NCBI RefSeq assembly: GCF_026341035.1
Contig: NZ_JAPEOQ010000001.1
Location: forward strand, 1,860,001 to 1,924,000
Direction of reading: 5' to 3'
From: Streptomyces sp. NBC_01016
GTDB taxonomy: Bacteria > Actinomycetota > Actinomycetes > Streptomycetales > Streptomycetaceae
DNA: 64,000 nucleotides
The notes below the pieces were generated by a model. The model worked only from the letters and a program-made list of their open reading frames with translations. It did no database searches and was not told where the DNA came from. Position 1 is the first letter of the stretch, and each line of letters starts with the position of its first letter. Of the stretch, positions 36,282 through 44,401 are shown in pieces. The position numbers and the translations under genes are program-made.

Positions 36282-36323
36282 GTCCGGCGGCGGCCCGCAC
36301 AGGGGAGCGGGCCGCCGCCGGAC
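36282..36323 (-). promoter_or_regulatory. 17-bp perfect hairpin in the 5' leader of the NlpC/P60 gene
   Basis: GTCCGGCGGCGGCCCGC is perfectly complementary to the sequence eight bases later. It lies about 50-90 bases before the GTG start on the minus strand. It has terminator-like stability; on the minus strand no T run follows, so it may act as an attenuator or RNA stabiliser. The rest of 36234-36533 shows no gene and must hold the divergent promoters. Confidence 0.55.
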
Positions 36324-36533
36324 CTTTCTCGGCGGGGTGTCCGACTGCCGCCCCTGGCCCGGGCGGCGGTGGGGAGCCGGTCACCTGAGGAAGGACGCTA
36401 AACCTCTGCGTAACGGGTTGGTGTCGGATTGTTCGCAACTGGCCTGTTTGTTACGGATGGTGGCGGAGAGTGATAACAGAGTGGCAAAGGGGTGCCCGTA
36501 GTGGGCCATGGGCGTCCGGTTAGGCTCCGAGCC

Positions 36534-36887
36534 ATGGACGTACTCATCCACCTCTTCGTCGGCCTGCACATCATCGGCATCGCCTCGCTGCTCGGCGGCT
36601 TCCTCACGCAGATGTCGGCGATGAAGGAGGGCGCGGCCCGCTTCAACAAGGCGATGCTGCACGGCGCCCTGACCATGCTGGTGACCGGCGTCGCCCTGGT
36701 CGGCCTCAACCAGGCCGACGGCAGCACCGTGAACAACATCAAGATCGGCGTGAAGCTCGCGCTCCTGATCGTGATCCTCGGCATCGTCTACGTGAAGCGG
36801 GACGAGGAGAAGGCGGAGAAGGGCCTCTTCATCACCGTCGGCGCGCTCACTGTCGTCAACATCTTCATCGCGGTGCTCTGGACCTGA
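36534..36887 (+). CDS. small four-helix membrane protein
   Basis: A 117-residue protein with about four hydrophobic helices (LIHLFVGLHIIGIASLLGGF, ALTMLVTGVALVGLNQ, VKLALLIVILGIVYV, FITVGALTVVNIFIAVLW). No catalytic motif. The ATG at 36534 is chosen because upstream in-frame sequence is non-hydrophobic leader. A conserved actinobacterial integral membrane protein of unknown role, lying between two cell-wall hydrolase genes. Confidence 0.82.
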   Translation: MDVLIHLFVGLHIIGIASLLGGFLTQMSAMKEGAARFNKAMLHGALTMLVTGVALVGLNQADGSTVNNIKIGVKLALLIVILGIVYVKRDEEKAEKGLFITVGALTVVNIFIAVLWT

Positions 36888-36890
36888 GCG

Positions 36891-36930
36891 AGCGCGTACC
36901 AAGACGTACAAGCGCGTACCAAGACGTACA
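36891..36930. repeat. perfect 20-base tandem duplication
   Basis: AGCGCGTACCAAGACGTACA occurs twice in succession with no mismatch, between the membrane-protein stop and its terminator. Confidence 0.95.
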
Positions 36931-36965
36931 GAAGGGCCCGGCAGGTCGCACCTGCCGGGCCCTTC
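36931..36965. terminator. terminator shared by convergent genes
   Basis: GAAGGGCCCGGCAGGT and ACCTGCCGGGCCCTTC form a 16-bp stem with a three-base loop between the small membrane protein and the downstream NlpC/P60 gene. Confidence 0.9.
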
Positions 36966-36974
36966 CGCGTGGGG

Positions 36975-38174
36975 TCAGGCCGGTCGCACCACGCTGTGGA
37001 TCGACGACGTGCCGTCGTAGTAGATCGACTCCTCGCGCACGACCGCGCCCGGCTTCGGCGCGTGGACCATCATGCCGTCGCCCATGTAGAGGCCCACGTG
37101 GCTGATGTCGTCGTAGAAGAACACCAGGTCACCGGGTTGGATGTCGGAGAGCGGCACCGTCTTGCCGACCTCGACCTGGTCCCAGGTCGTCCGGGGCAGC
37201 GAGATCCCCGCGGACTTCCACGCCGCCTGCGTCAGGCCCGAGCAGTCGTACGAGTCCGGGCCCGTGGCGCCCCACACGTACGGCTTGCCCTCCTGCGACT
37301 TGGCGAACGCGAGCGCCTGCGCGGCCTTCGTGGCGTACGAGGCGTCCGAGGAAGAGGAACCGGAGCCGGAGGAGCCCGAGGAACCCGAGCCCGAGGAGCC
37401 GGACGACTCCTGCTCCTTCTGCGCGGCCTCCTCGGCCGCCTTCCGCTTCGCCTCCGCGGCCTTCTGCTTGGCGGCCAGCTCGGCCGCCTTCTTGCGGGCC
37501 GCTTCCTCCTTGGCCTTCTGGATCGCCGCGAGCCGCGCCTTCTCCTTGGCGGTCAGCTCGGCCAGCAGCCCCCGCGCGTCGGAGAGCTTCGTCTGGACGG
37601 TCTCCTTCGTCGACCTCAGCTCGGTCTGCGACTCGGTGAGGTCCTGGAGGCTCGACTGCGCCTCGGTGCGCTTCTTCGCGGTCTCGCGCGCCTGCGCCTG
37701 ATAGTCGTCGACCGACTTCTTCTGCTCGTCGGTGAGCCGGCTCATCAGCTGGCGCTGCGAGAAGTAGTCCTCCGGGTCGTCCGCGAGGAACATGGTCGCG
37801 GTGTCGCTGACCGCGCCCGAGCGGTACTGCTCGGCGGCGTATCTGCCGAGCTTCTGGCGGGCCGTGTTCATGTCGTCGGTGCGCTGGGCGACATCGTCGA
37901 GGAGCTTGTCGACCTGCTGCTTCTTGGAGTCGGTCCGCTCCTTCACCCCGTTGTACTTCTGGGTGGCGACCTCGGCCTGCCGGTACAGGGTGTCGACCTT
38001 CTGCTGGACCTCTTCGAGGCGCGGCTTGGACGACGGCTGCGCGGGCGCGGCCTGTGCCGTCTGCGAGAGCAGTGCCACGGAGGTGAGGGCGGCGGTGGTG
38101 ATGCCGACCGCGGGGGTCGTGCGAAGGCCGCCGGTGATCCGGGAACGGCTGCGGGGCTTGCGGTGCGACGCCAA
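36975..38174 (-). CDS. NlpC/P60 cell-wall hydrolase under riboswitch control
   Basis: A 399-residue secreted peptidase starting MASHRKPRSRSR with a TTG codon. TTG 38174 is chosen because GGAAGGAG lies upstream and the MASHRKP opening is characteristic of Streptomyces NlpC/P60 proteins. After the signal peptide, a coiled coil (~50-240) includes the Lys/Ala/Glu-rich run AKEKARLAAIQKAKEEAARK. A Ser/Gly linker precedes the catalytic domain with Cys311 (YDCSGLT), ISHVGLYMG and MVHAPKP. It probably hydrolyses peptidoglycan stem peptides during growth or spore germination. A ydaO-type riboswitch precedes it. Confidence 0.93.
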   Translation of the reverse strand: MASHRKPRSRSRITGGLRTTPAVGITTAALTSVALLSQTAQAAPAQPSSKPRLEEVQQKVDTLYRQAEVATQKYNGVKERTDSKKQQVDKLLDDVAQRTDDMNTARQKLGRYAAEQYRSGAVSDTATMFLADDPEDYFSQRQLMSRLTDEQKKSVDDYQAQARETAKKRTEAQSSLQDLTESQTELRSTKETVQTKLSDARGLLAELTAKEKARLAAIQKAKEEAARKKAAELAAKQKAAEAKRKAAEEAAQKEQESSGSSGSGSSGSSGSGSSSSDASYATKAAQALAFAKSQEGKPYVWGATGPDSYDCSGLTQAAWKSAGISLPRTTWDQVEVGKTVPLSDIQPGDLVFFYDDISHVGLYMGDGMMVHAPKPGAVVREESIYYDGTSSIHSVVRPA

Positions 38175-38187
38175 GGCAGGCGACTCC

Positions 38188-38325
38188 TTCCGTCCTCCGC
38201 CTACCGGGTTAGCTGTCGGGTTCGGGCGTGGTACGCGGAAGGCTGCCCTACGGTCGGCTGACCGATTCACCCCAAGGTCGGTTGGGTCCCCGGTTCCCTG
38301 CCTTACGGCGTACGGAACTCAGCGG
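38188..38325 (-). promoter_or_regulatory. ydaO-yuaA type (c-di-AMP) riboswitch
   Basis: Reading the minus strand, the leader of the NlpC/P60 gene contains in order the conserved blocks AACCGGGGACCCAA, GGGGTGAATC, GACCGTAGGGCAG, and GACAGCTAACCCGGTAGGC, just before GGAAGGAG and the TTG start. These are characteristic of the ydaO/yuaA aptamer known upstream of Streptomyces rpf and cell-wall hydrolase genes. Binding of c-di-AMP would be expected to lower expression. Confidence 0.82.
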
Positions 38326-38460
38326 GGGCTGCCCGTTCGCCGCGACATCCGCGGGCGGGGGGACGGGCTGCCCGGCTGCACCGTAGCCAACTCGTGTGGC
38401 TGCTGTGAAGGTTGATGTTCGATATGCCCGATACATTTTCGTGATCTGCCCTCTGGAGGG

Positions 38461-38545
38461 CCCTTGGAGTTCCCAGGAGAGCCCTTGGAGTTTCGAGGAG
38501 GGCCCCGTGGATTTCCGAGGAGGGCCCTTGGAGTTCCGAAGGCAG
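38461..38545. repeat. four imperfect 21-22 base tandem repeats
   Basis: Units starting CCCTTGGAGTTCC repeat at 38461, 38482, 38503 (diverged, 22 bases) and 38525, with a half unit before. They fill the divergent region between the riboswitch-controlled hydrolase and pcrA and end just before the pcrA promoter. No other gene lies in 38175-38584. Confidence 0.8.
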
Positions 38546-38552
38546 CCACGGG

Positions 38553-38575
38553 TTGTCAGTGGGGCGGCCTAGACT
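38553..38575 (+). promoter_or_regulatory. RecA-NDp/PafBC-type DNA-damage promoter of pcrA
   Basis: TTGTCAGTG (38553-38561), eight bases, then TAGACT (38570-38575) matches the consensus TTGTCRGTG-N8-TAnnnT defined for LexA-independent DNA-damage promoters of actinobacteria. The pcrA ATG lies nine bases beyond, so the transcript has little or no leader. Confidence 0.75.
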
Positions 38576-38584
38576 CGGAGAGCG

Positions 38585-41080
38585 ATGAGCAGCCTCTTTG
38601 ACGACAGCTTCCTGACCGGCCTCCAGAAGAACGGTGCGGAGGAGCCCCCGCCGCCGCCTCCGGACCCCGAGTACGACGACGGGGCACCGGAGCCGATGCC
38701 GGACGACCTGTTCGGCGGGAGGCTCGGCGCGCCCGAAGACAGGGACACGCACTACCGGGACGGCGCCCCGCGCCCGGTCCTGAGCGCGGCCACCCTCCTG
38801 GAGGGGCTGAACGAGAACCAGCAGGCGGCCGTCACGCACGGCGGCACCCCGCTGCTCATCGTCGCGGGCGCCGGATCCGGCAAGACCCGCGTCCTCACGC
38901 ACCGCATCGCGTACCTGCTCGCCGAGCGCGGAGTGCACCCCGGCCAGATCCTCGCGATCACGTTCACGAACAAGGCCGCGGGCGAGATGAAGGAGCGCGT
39001 CGAGGACCTGGTGGGCCCGCGCGCCAATGCCATGTGGGTCTCCACGTTCCACAGCGCCTGCGTCCGCATCCTGCGCCGGGAGAGCAAGAAGCTGGGCTTC
39101 ACGTCCTCCTTCTCGATCTACGACGCCGCCGACAGCAAGCGGCTCATGGCGCTCGTCTGCCGCGACCTCGACCTGGACCCGAAGAAGTTCCCGCCGAAGT
39201 CCTTCAGCGCCAAGATCAGCAATCTCAAGAACGAGCTGATCGACGAGGAGGACTTCGCGGCGACCGCGGCCGACGGCTTCGAGAAGACCCTCGCCCAGGC
39301 CTACGCGATGTACCAGGCGCGCCTGCGCGAGGCGAACGCGCTGGACTTCGACGACCTGATCATGACGACGGTGAACATGCTGCGCGCGTTCCCGGACGTC
39401 GCCGAGCACTACCGCCGCCGTTTCCGCCACGTCATGGTCGACGAGTACCAGGACACGAACCACGCGCAGTACGCGCTGGTCCGCGAGCTGGTCGGCCCCA
39501 CCGAGGGCGAGGACGCGGACCCGGCCGAGCTGTGCGTCGTGGGTGACGCGGACCAGTCGATCTACGCGTTCCGCGGCGCCACGATCCGTAACATCCTCGA
39601 CTTCGAGGACGACTACCCCAACGCGAAGACGATCCTCCTGGAGCAGAACTACCGCTCCACGCAGACGATCCTCAGCGCGGCGAACGCGGTCATCGAGCGC
39701 AACGAGTCGCGCCGCCCCAAGAACCTGTGGACCAACGAGGGGCCCGGCGCCCAGATCACCGGCTACGTCGCGGACACCGAGCACGACGAGGCCCAGTTCA
39801 TCGCCGACGAGATCGACCGGCTCACCGACGCGGGCGACGCGCTGGCGGGCGACGTGGCGATCTTCTACCGGACGAACGCGCAGTCCCGTGTCTTCGAAGA
39901 GATCTTCATCCGCACCGGCCTGCCCTACAAGGTCGTCGGCGGCGTCCGCTTCTACGAGCGCAAGGAGGTCAGGGACGTCCTGGCCTATCTGCGCGTCCTG
40001 TCCAACCCCGAGGACTCGGTGCCGCTGCGCCGCATCCTCAACGTGCCCAAGCGCGGCATCGGCGACCGCGCCGAAGCGATGATCGACGCGCTCTCCCAGC
40101 GCGAGAAGATCTCCTTCCCGCAGGCGCTGCGCCGCGTCGACGAGGCGTACGGGATGGCGGCCCGCTCGACGAACGCCGTGAAGCGGTTCAACACGCTGAT
40201 GGAGGACCTCCGCACGATCGTGGAGTCGGGCGCGGGCCCGGCGACGGTCCTGGAGGCGATCCTCGAACGCACCGGGTATCTCGCCGAGTTGCAGGCCTCC
40301 ACCGACCCGCAGGACGAGACCCGCATCGAGAACCTCCAGGAACTCGCCGCCGTGGCCCTGGAGTTCGAGCAGGAGTCCGCCGCGGGCGAGGACACGGCGG
40401 AGGGCGAGTCCGAGACGGGCGGCGGGGGACTCTCCGACTTCCTGGAGCGCGTCGCGCTCGTCGCCGACTCCGACCAGATCCCCGACGAGGACGACGACGG
40501 CAGCGGCGTCATCACGCTGATGACCCTGCACACCGCCAAGGGCCTGGAGTTCCCGGTCGTCTTCCTCACCGGCCTGGAGGACGGCGTCTTCCCGCACATG
40601 CGCTCCCTCGGCCAGGCCAAGGAGCTGGAGGAGGAGCGGCGGCTCGCGTACGTGGGCATCACGCGCGCGCGACAGCGCCTCTATCTGACGCGCTCCTCCA
40701 TGCGCAGCGCCTGGGGCCAGCCCTCGTACAACCCACCCTCCCGGTTCCTGGAGGAGATCCCGGCCGCGCACCTGGACTGGAAGCGCACAGGACCGTCCAC
40801 GCCTGCGGCCTCGACCAAGAGCATCGGTGGCGGCATCGCGGCGTCCCTGTCGTCCTCGCGCTCCCGCACGGGTTCGACGCCGGCCTTCGCCACGCGCCGC
40901 GCGGGCGACAAGCCGGTGGTGGCCCTCTCCGTCGGCGACCGCGTCACGCACGACCAGTTCGGGCTCGGCACGGTGGTGGGCGTGTCGGGCACGGGCGACA
41001 AGTCGGAGGCGTCGATCGACTTCGGCGACCCGAAGCCGAAGCGTCTGCTGCTGCGGTACGCGCCGGTCGAGAAGCTGTAG
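38585..41080 (+). CDS. pcrA: ATP-dependent DNA helicase PcrA/UvrD
   Basis: An 831-residue superfamily 1A 3'-5' helicase for repair and replication-fork maintenance. The Walker A GAGSGKT includes Lys100; VDEYQDTN is the DExQ box, QNYRS is motif III/IV, and TLHTAKGLEFPVVFLTG is motif V. The ~75-residue N-terminal extension is acidic and proline-rich (EEPPPPPPDPEYDDG). The C-terminus carries the Tudor-like RNA-polymerase-binding fold (VGDRVTHDQFGLGTVVGVSG). ATG at 38585 with GGAGAG close upstream. Regulation by DNA damage is suggested by the promoter at 38553. Confidence 0.96.
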   Translation: MSSLFDDSFLTGLQKNGAEEPPPPPPDPEYDDGAPEPMPDDLFGGRLGAPEDRDTHYRDGAPRPVLSAATLLEGLNENQQAAVTHGGTPLLIVAGAGSGKTRVLTHRIAYLLAERGVHPGQILAITFTNKAAGEMKERVEDLVGPRANAMWVSTFHSACVRILRRESKKLGFTSSFSIYDAADSKRLMALVCRDLDLDPKKFPPKSFSAKISNLKNELIDEEDFAATAADGFEKTLAQAYAMYQARLREANALDFDDLIMTTVNMLRAFPDVAEHYRRRFRHVMVDEYQDTNHAQYALVRELVGPTEGEDADPAELCVVGDADQSIYAFRGATIRNILDFEDDYPNAKTILLEQNYRSTQTILSAANAVIERNESRRPKNLWTNEGPGAQITGYVADTEHDEAQFIADEIDRLTDAGDALAGDVAIFYRTNAQSRVFEEIFIRTGLPYKVVGGVRFYERKEVRDVLAYLRVLSNPEDSVPLRRILNVPKRGIGDRAEAMIDALSQREKISFPQALRRVDEAYGMAARSTNAVKRFNTLMEDLRTIVESGAGPATVLEAILERTGYLAELQASTDPQDETRIENLQELAAVALEFEQESAAGEDTAEGESETGGGGLSDFLERVALVADSDQIPDEDDDGSGVITLMTLHTAKGLEFPVVFLTGLEDGVFPHMRSLGQAKELEEERRLAYVGITRARQRLYLTRSSMRSAWGQPSYNPPSRFLEEIPAAHLDWKRTGPSTPAASTKSIGGGIAASLSSSRSRTGSTPAFATRRAGDKPVVALSVGDRVTHDQFGLGTVVGVSGTGDKSEASIDFGDPKPKRLLLRYAPVEKL

Positions 41081-41112
41081 TCGCGCTGCGGCCGCTCTCT
41101 ACGGGGGGCGGC

Positions 41113-42768
41113 TCAGTTCGGGTTGAGGCCGTGGCTGCGCAGCCACGGCAGCGGGTCGATCGCCGCGCTGCCGCCGGGCCGCACCTCGAAGTGCAGGTGC
41201 GGGCCGGTCGAGTTGCCCGAGTTCCCGGACCGCGCGATCACGTCACCGGCCTTCACCGGACCGTTCATCACGGTGTGCGAGGACAGGTGGCAGTACCAGG
41301 TCTCCGTGCCGTCCTTGGCGGTGACTATGGCCATGTTCCCGTACGCGCTGTTCCACTGCGTCTTCACGGTGCCGTCCGTCGCGGCCATCACCGGAGTCCC
41401 GTACGAGACGGGGAAGTCGATGCCGGAGTGCTGGGACATCCAGTTGACGCCGGCCTGCCCGAAGAAGGCGCTCAGCCCGTGCTGCTTCACCGGCAGCACG
41501 AACTTGGGCCGCGCCGCCTCCTTGCGCGCGGCCTCCTCGGCGGCCTCCTTGCGCGCCGCCTCCTGCTTCGCCTTGAGGTCGATCCGCTCCTGCGTGCGGC
41601 TCGCCCGGTCGGCGAAGTCGCCCGCGTCGGCGGAGAGATCCTTCAGCTGCGAGTCCAGCTTGTTGTTGGCGACGGCCGGCTTCACGGCCTGCGCGTCCGT
41701 AGCGGCCGCGGCCTGCGTCTCCTTGCCGTCGTCCCCGCTGCCGCCGACACTCGCCGCGGCGATCCCGGCGACGCCGACCACACAGACCGACGGCACGACG
41801 ACGGTGACGAGCGCGGACCGCTTGACCGGACGACGGCGGCCGGCGCGGCCACGGGAGACGTTCTTCCCGGCCCTGCGTGTCGTAGGCTTCGGGGTCGCGG
41901 GGGCGGGCTCGGGAGCGGAGTCGAGGTCGAGGGCGGGCCCGTGCGCATGGTCCGCTTCGGGGGCCGACTCCGCGATCGCTTCGGGCTCGGGCTCGGGCTG
42001 GGGCTGGGGCTCTGCGGTGCCGGTGGCGTCCGAGGCGTTCCACTGCGTGGCGTCGTACGCGCCCGTGTCATAAGCGGTCGTACCGAAGACCGGGGCTTCG
42101 AAGGTGTGGGTGAAGCCCTGCGTGTCGTGCGGGTCGGGCGCGCCGAGCATGTCGTGCGTGCTGAAGCTCTGCGTCTCGAAGCCCTGGGCCTCGAAGTGCT
42201 GGGCCTCGTACCCCTGGAACTCGAAACTCTGGGTCTCGAAGCTCTGGGCCTCAAAGGACTGCGTCTCAAAGGACTGGGTCTCAAAGGACTGGGTCTCGAA
42301 GGACTGCGTGTCGAACGACTGCGTGTGCGTCTGTCCGTCGAAGGTCTGCGTCCCGAAGGACGGGGCCTCGAAGCTCTGCGTGTCGGGGTGTTGAGCCGCG
42401 TACATCTGCGCCTCGTACGCCGAGGTGTCCCACTGACCCGTGGTGTGCTGCTCGGCCATCGACCGGGGCTGCTGCGCCGGGATGTCGGCGACCTGCTCGT
42501 ACCCGCCGGTCGCCCAGGCGCCGGTCGTGTCGTAGGAACCGGTACCGAAGGAACCGGCGTCGTACGTGCCGGTGTCGTAGTACGCGGAGGCGTAGGGGTC
42601 GGCGTACTGCTGCTGGGGGGCCGTGTTCCACTGGCCGGTCGCGTGGGAACCGGGTTCGTAGGGGTCCTCTGCCATGTCGCCGAAGAGCGGATCGCTTGCG
42701 AAGCTGGTCGCGGAGTGACCGTCGTACGCCGCATAAGGCGCGGTCCCCGACGGATTGCGGTCGTTCAC
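41113..42768 (-). CDS. membrane-anchored M23 metallopeptidase with pentapeptide-repeat cytosolic region
   Basis: A 551-residue type II membrane protein. Residues 1-317 are probably cytosolic and low-complexity, including eleven consecutive pentapeptides of the form Q-S-F-E-T at 150-204 and an acidic Pro/Glu stretch. A basic segment (RRRPVKRS) and one helix at 318-340 follow. A coiled coil (365-420) precedes the C-terminal M23 endopeptidase domain, with zinc ligands His447 and Asp451 (HSGIDFP), His494 and the HLHF motif (524-527). It probably cuts peptidoglycan cross-bridges. The GTG at 42768 has AGAGAAG upstream; the start is the best in-frame choice but an earlier one is possible. Confidence 0.88.
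   Translation of the reverse strand: MNDRNPSGTAPYAAYDGHSATSFASDPLFGDMAEDPYEPGSHATGQWNTAPQQQYADPYASAYYDTGTYDAGSFGTGSYDTTGAWATGGYEQVADIPAQQPRSMAEQHTTGQWDTSAYEAQMYAAQHPDTQSFEAPSFGTQTFDGQTHTQSFDTQSFETQSFETQSFETQSFEAQSFETQSFEFQGYEAQHFEAQGFETQSFSTHDMLGAPDPHDTQGFTHTFEAPVFGTTAYDTGAYDATQWNASDATGTAEPQPQPEPEPEAIAESAPEADHAHGPALDLDSAPEPAPATPKPTTRRAGKNVSRGRAGRRRPVKRSALVTVVVPSVCVVGVAGIAAASVGGSGDDGKETQAAAATDAQAVKPAVANNKLDSQLKDLSADAGDFADRASRTQERIDLKAKQEAARKEAAEEAARKEAARPKFVLPVKQHGLSAFFGQAGVNWMSQHSGIDFPVSYGTPVMAATDGTVKTQWNSAYGNMAIVTAKDGTETWYCHLSSHTVMNGPVKAGDVIARSGNSGNSTGPHLHFEVRPGGSAAIDPLPWLRSHGLNPN
42157..42321 (-). repeat. eleven tandem 15-base units coding Q-S-F-E-T pentapeptides
   Basis: On the plus strand CTGGGTCTCGAAG-type units recur every 15 bases. 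Several adjacent units are nearly identical, which suggests recent expansion and likely length variation between strains. Confidence 0.9.
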
Positions 42769-42944
42769 CAACTTCTCTTTCGCCTCGACAACAGGGGCTG
42801 CCAGAGCAGTGCGGTGACTGTACCCGTCGGTATGAGGGCACGACAATCTTCGTCGGGTTTCCGGGCCAGGGGAAACGGGCAATCAGCCGCCTTTGGGTGG
42901 ACTGTGGACAGTTCCTTGGCCCTGAGTTCGAGACCCGTTCGACG

Positions 42945-42968
42945 AAACCCGCGACATGTCGCGGGTTT
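42945..42968. terminator. perfect palindromic terminator downstream of the lipase-like gene
   Basis: AAACCCGCGACA and its exact complement abut with no separate loop sequence, giving a 24-base palindrome. It lies between the minus-strand lipase-like gene and the M23 gene, so the two are probably separate transcripts. Confidence 0.8.
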
Positions 42969-43043
42969 TACGTGCGTCCGGTGCGGGTCGGGGTGCGGAT
43001 CGCGCTCGGGTTCTACGGGTGCCGGTGAGCGCGGAGCGGGCGG

Positions 43044-44000
43044 TCAGGCGACCGTCAGACCACCGCCGGCCTTGTCCGCGGCGCGCGCTCCTTCCGCGTG
43101 CTCCGCGTCGAGGGCCTGACGGATGCCGATCGCGACGGCCGGGTGCACCGGCAGCGCGAGATGGCCGATGCCCGTGACCCGCACGTTCTGCGCGAGCAGG
43201 TCCACGTGGTCCACGCACGCGGTCTCCAGGGGCAGCATCAACTGGTCGAGGTCGCTCCAGAAGCTCACGAAGCGCGTACGACAGCCGGGCGCGGGCCGCT
43301 TCAACTCCTCGACGACGGACGAGCCGGGCCGCATCTGACGGACGATCGGGTGCGCGTCCGCGAGCGGCGCCACCCGCGTGCCGCCGTGCGGGGTTCCGAG
43401 GGTGACGAGCGTGCGCACGCGCGTGTCGCCGCCGAGGCACTGCACGTAGTAACGGGCTATCAGACCGCCCAGGCTGTGCCCCACGATGTCGACCCTGTCC
43501 TGGCCCGAGCGCTCGCACACCTCCTCCACGTGCCGGGCGAGCAGCGCGGCCGCGGCCCGGATGTCGCAGGTGAGCGGGGAGTAGTTGAGCGATTCGACGT
43601 GCTGCCTGCCGTGCTGCGCGAGGGAACGGCGCAGCAGAACGAAGACGGAGCGGTTGTCGATGAATCCGTGCAGGAGGAGGACCGGGGGCTTGGCGCGGGA
43701 GGGCAGGCGCGGCGCGTCCGCTGCTGTCGGGGCGCTCGCCTCTGCCGGTTCTATAGGAGGGCTCTCCTCCACCGTGACGGTTTCCATGTCCATCGGGACG
43801 TAGGCCGAGGGCTGGCGGGGCAGCGCCAGGGGCTGCTGCCTTCGTTCCGGGAGGATGCCCGAGGGATAGAGGAGCAGATGGCCCGCGAGGATCGCCAGCT
43901 CCAGGGCGGTCGCCTTCAGGAGCGCGATCGAGAGACCGGCCAGTCTCGTGGGCAGCAAGTGGCAGAGGGGGCGAAAGGGCAAAGTCCTCGTGACCTTCAT
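43044..44000 (-). CDS. alpha/beta hydrolase, lipase-like
   Basis: A 318-residue hydrolase. A hydrophobic N-terminus (GLSIALLKATALELAILAGH) suggests membrane anchoring or export. The nucleophile elbow is GHSLGG (preceded by VDIVGHSLGGLIARYY), the oxyanion region VLLLHGFIDN, and the acid and His appear in DAHP/DLDQL and GIGHLALPVHP. Family members are triacylglycerol lipases or esterases (PGAP1-like). Substrate unknown. Divergent from icmB across a 400-base region. Confidence 0.87.
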   Translation of the reverse strand: MKVTRTLPFRPLCHLLPTRLAGLSIALLKATALELAILAGHLLLYPSGILPERRQQPLALPRQPSAYVPMDMETVTVEESPPIEPAEASAPTAADAPRLPSRAKPPVLLLHGFIDNRSVFVLLRRSLAQHGRQHVESLNYSPLTCDIRAAAALLARHVEEVCERSGQDRVDIVGHSLGGLIARYYVQCLGGDTRVRTLVTLGTPHGGTRVAPLADAHPIVRQMRPGSSVVEELKRPAPGCRTRFVSFWSDLDQLMLPLETACVDHVDLLAQNVRVTGIGHLALPVHPAVAIGIRQALDAEHAEGARAADKAGGGLTVA

Positions 44001-44401
44001 CGGTCAACCTCCCGTCGGCACACGGGAGGACTCCTCTGTCCCCCGTGTGCGCTCATGAGAGCCGGCCGAAGCGGTCCCGCGGCGCCGGCCGTGCCCGATG
44101 CGCCGACTCATCGGTCCGAACGGCAGCCGGAAGCACCGTGCCACCGTGCCGTGCGGCTGTCGGCGCGGTGGCGCGGCGACCTCGAAGCGGCTCCCTCGCG
44201 CCTGTCCCGGATCTGGCGGTGAAGTCCCGCCTGGCAGTCGCGGCGCGCAGCGAATGTGTCCCACGTGTGATTTCCCCCTCGGTCCGCACCGCGAAACGGC
44301 GGCTTGCGGGATGCTGTCGATAACGTTCGTTCACTTCGGGCATCAGTCTTTTGAACAATCGCTTCAACTTTTGCTTGAGCAGTCGTTTCAGGGAGGCAGT
44401 G
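44001..44401. other. 401-base divergent intergenic region between lipase-like gene and icmB
   Basis: I find no supportable gene. It carries promoters for both genes and, at its icmB end, a duplicated palindromic element (44351-44391). No cobalamin riboswitch pattern was seen despite the B12-dependent product. Confidence 0.6.
44351..44391 (+). promoter_or_regulatory. duplicated palindromic operator-like element upstream of icmB
   Basis: TTGAACAATCGCTTCAA (44351-44367) is an inverted repeat (TTGAA/TTCAA). A near copy, TTGAGCAGTCGTTTCAG, follows 24 bases later (44375-44391), ending against the GGGAGG ribosome-binding site. Two helical-turn-spaced sites over the start of the transcript suggest a repressor. 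Confidence 0.55.

Noticed and set aside
42945..42968. Palindrome considered as a transcription-factor operator
   Set aside because: A perfect GC-rich stem flanked by A/T runs directly downstream of a minus-strand gene is better explained as a terminator.
44264..44401. Possible cobalamin riboswitch before icmB
   Set aside because: I looked for B12-box-like conserved blocks and saw none; icmB uses B12 but need not be B12-regulated.
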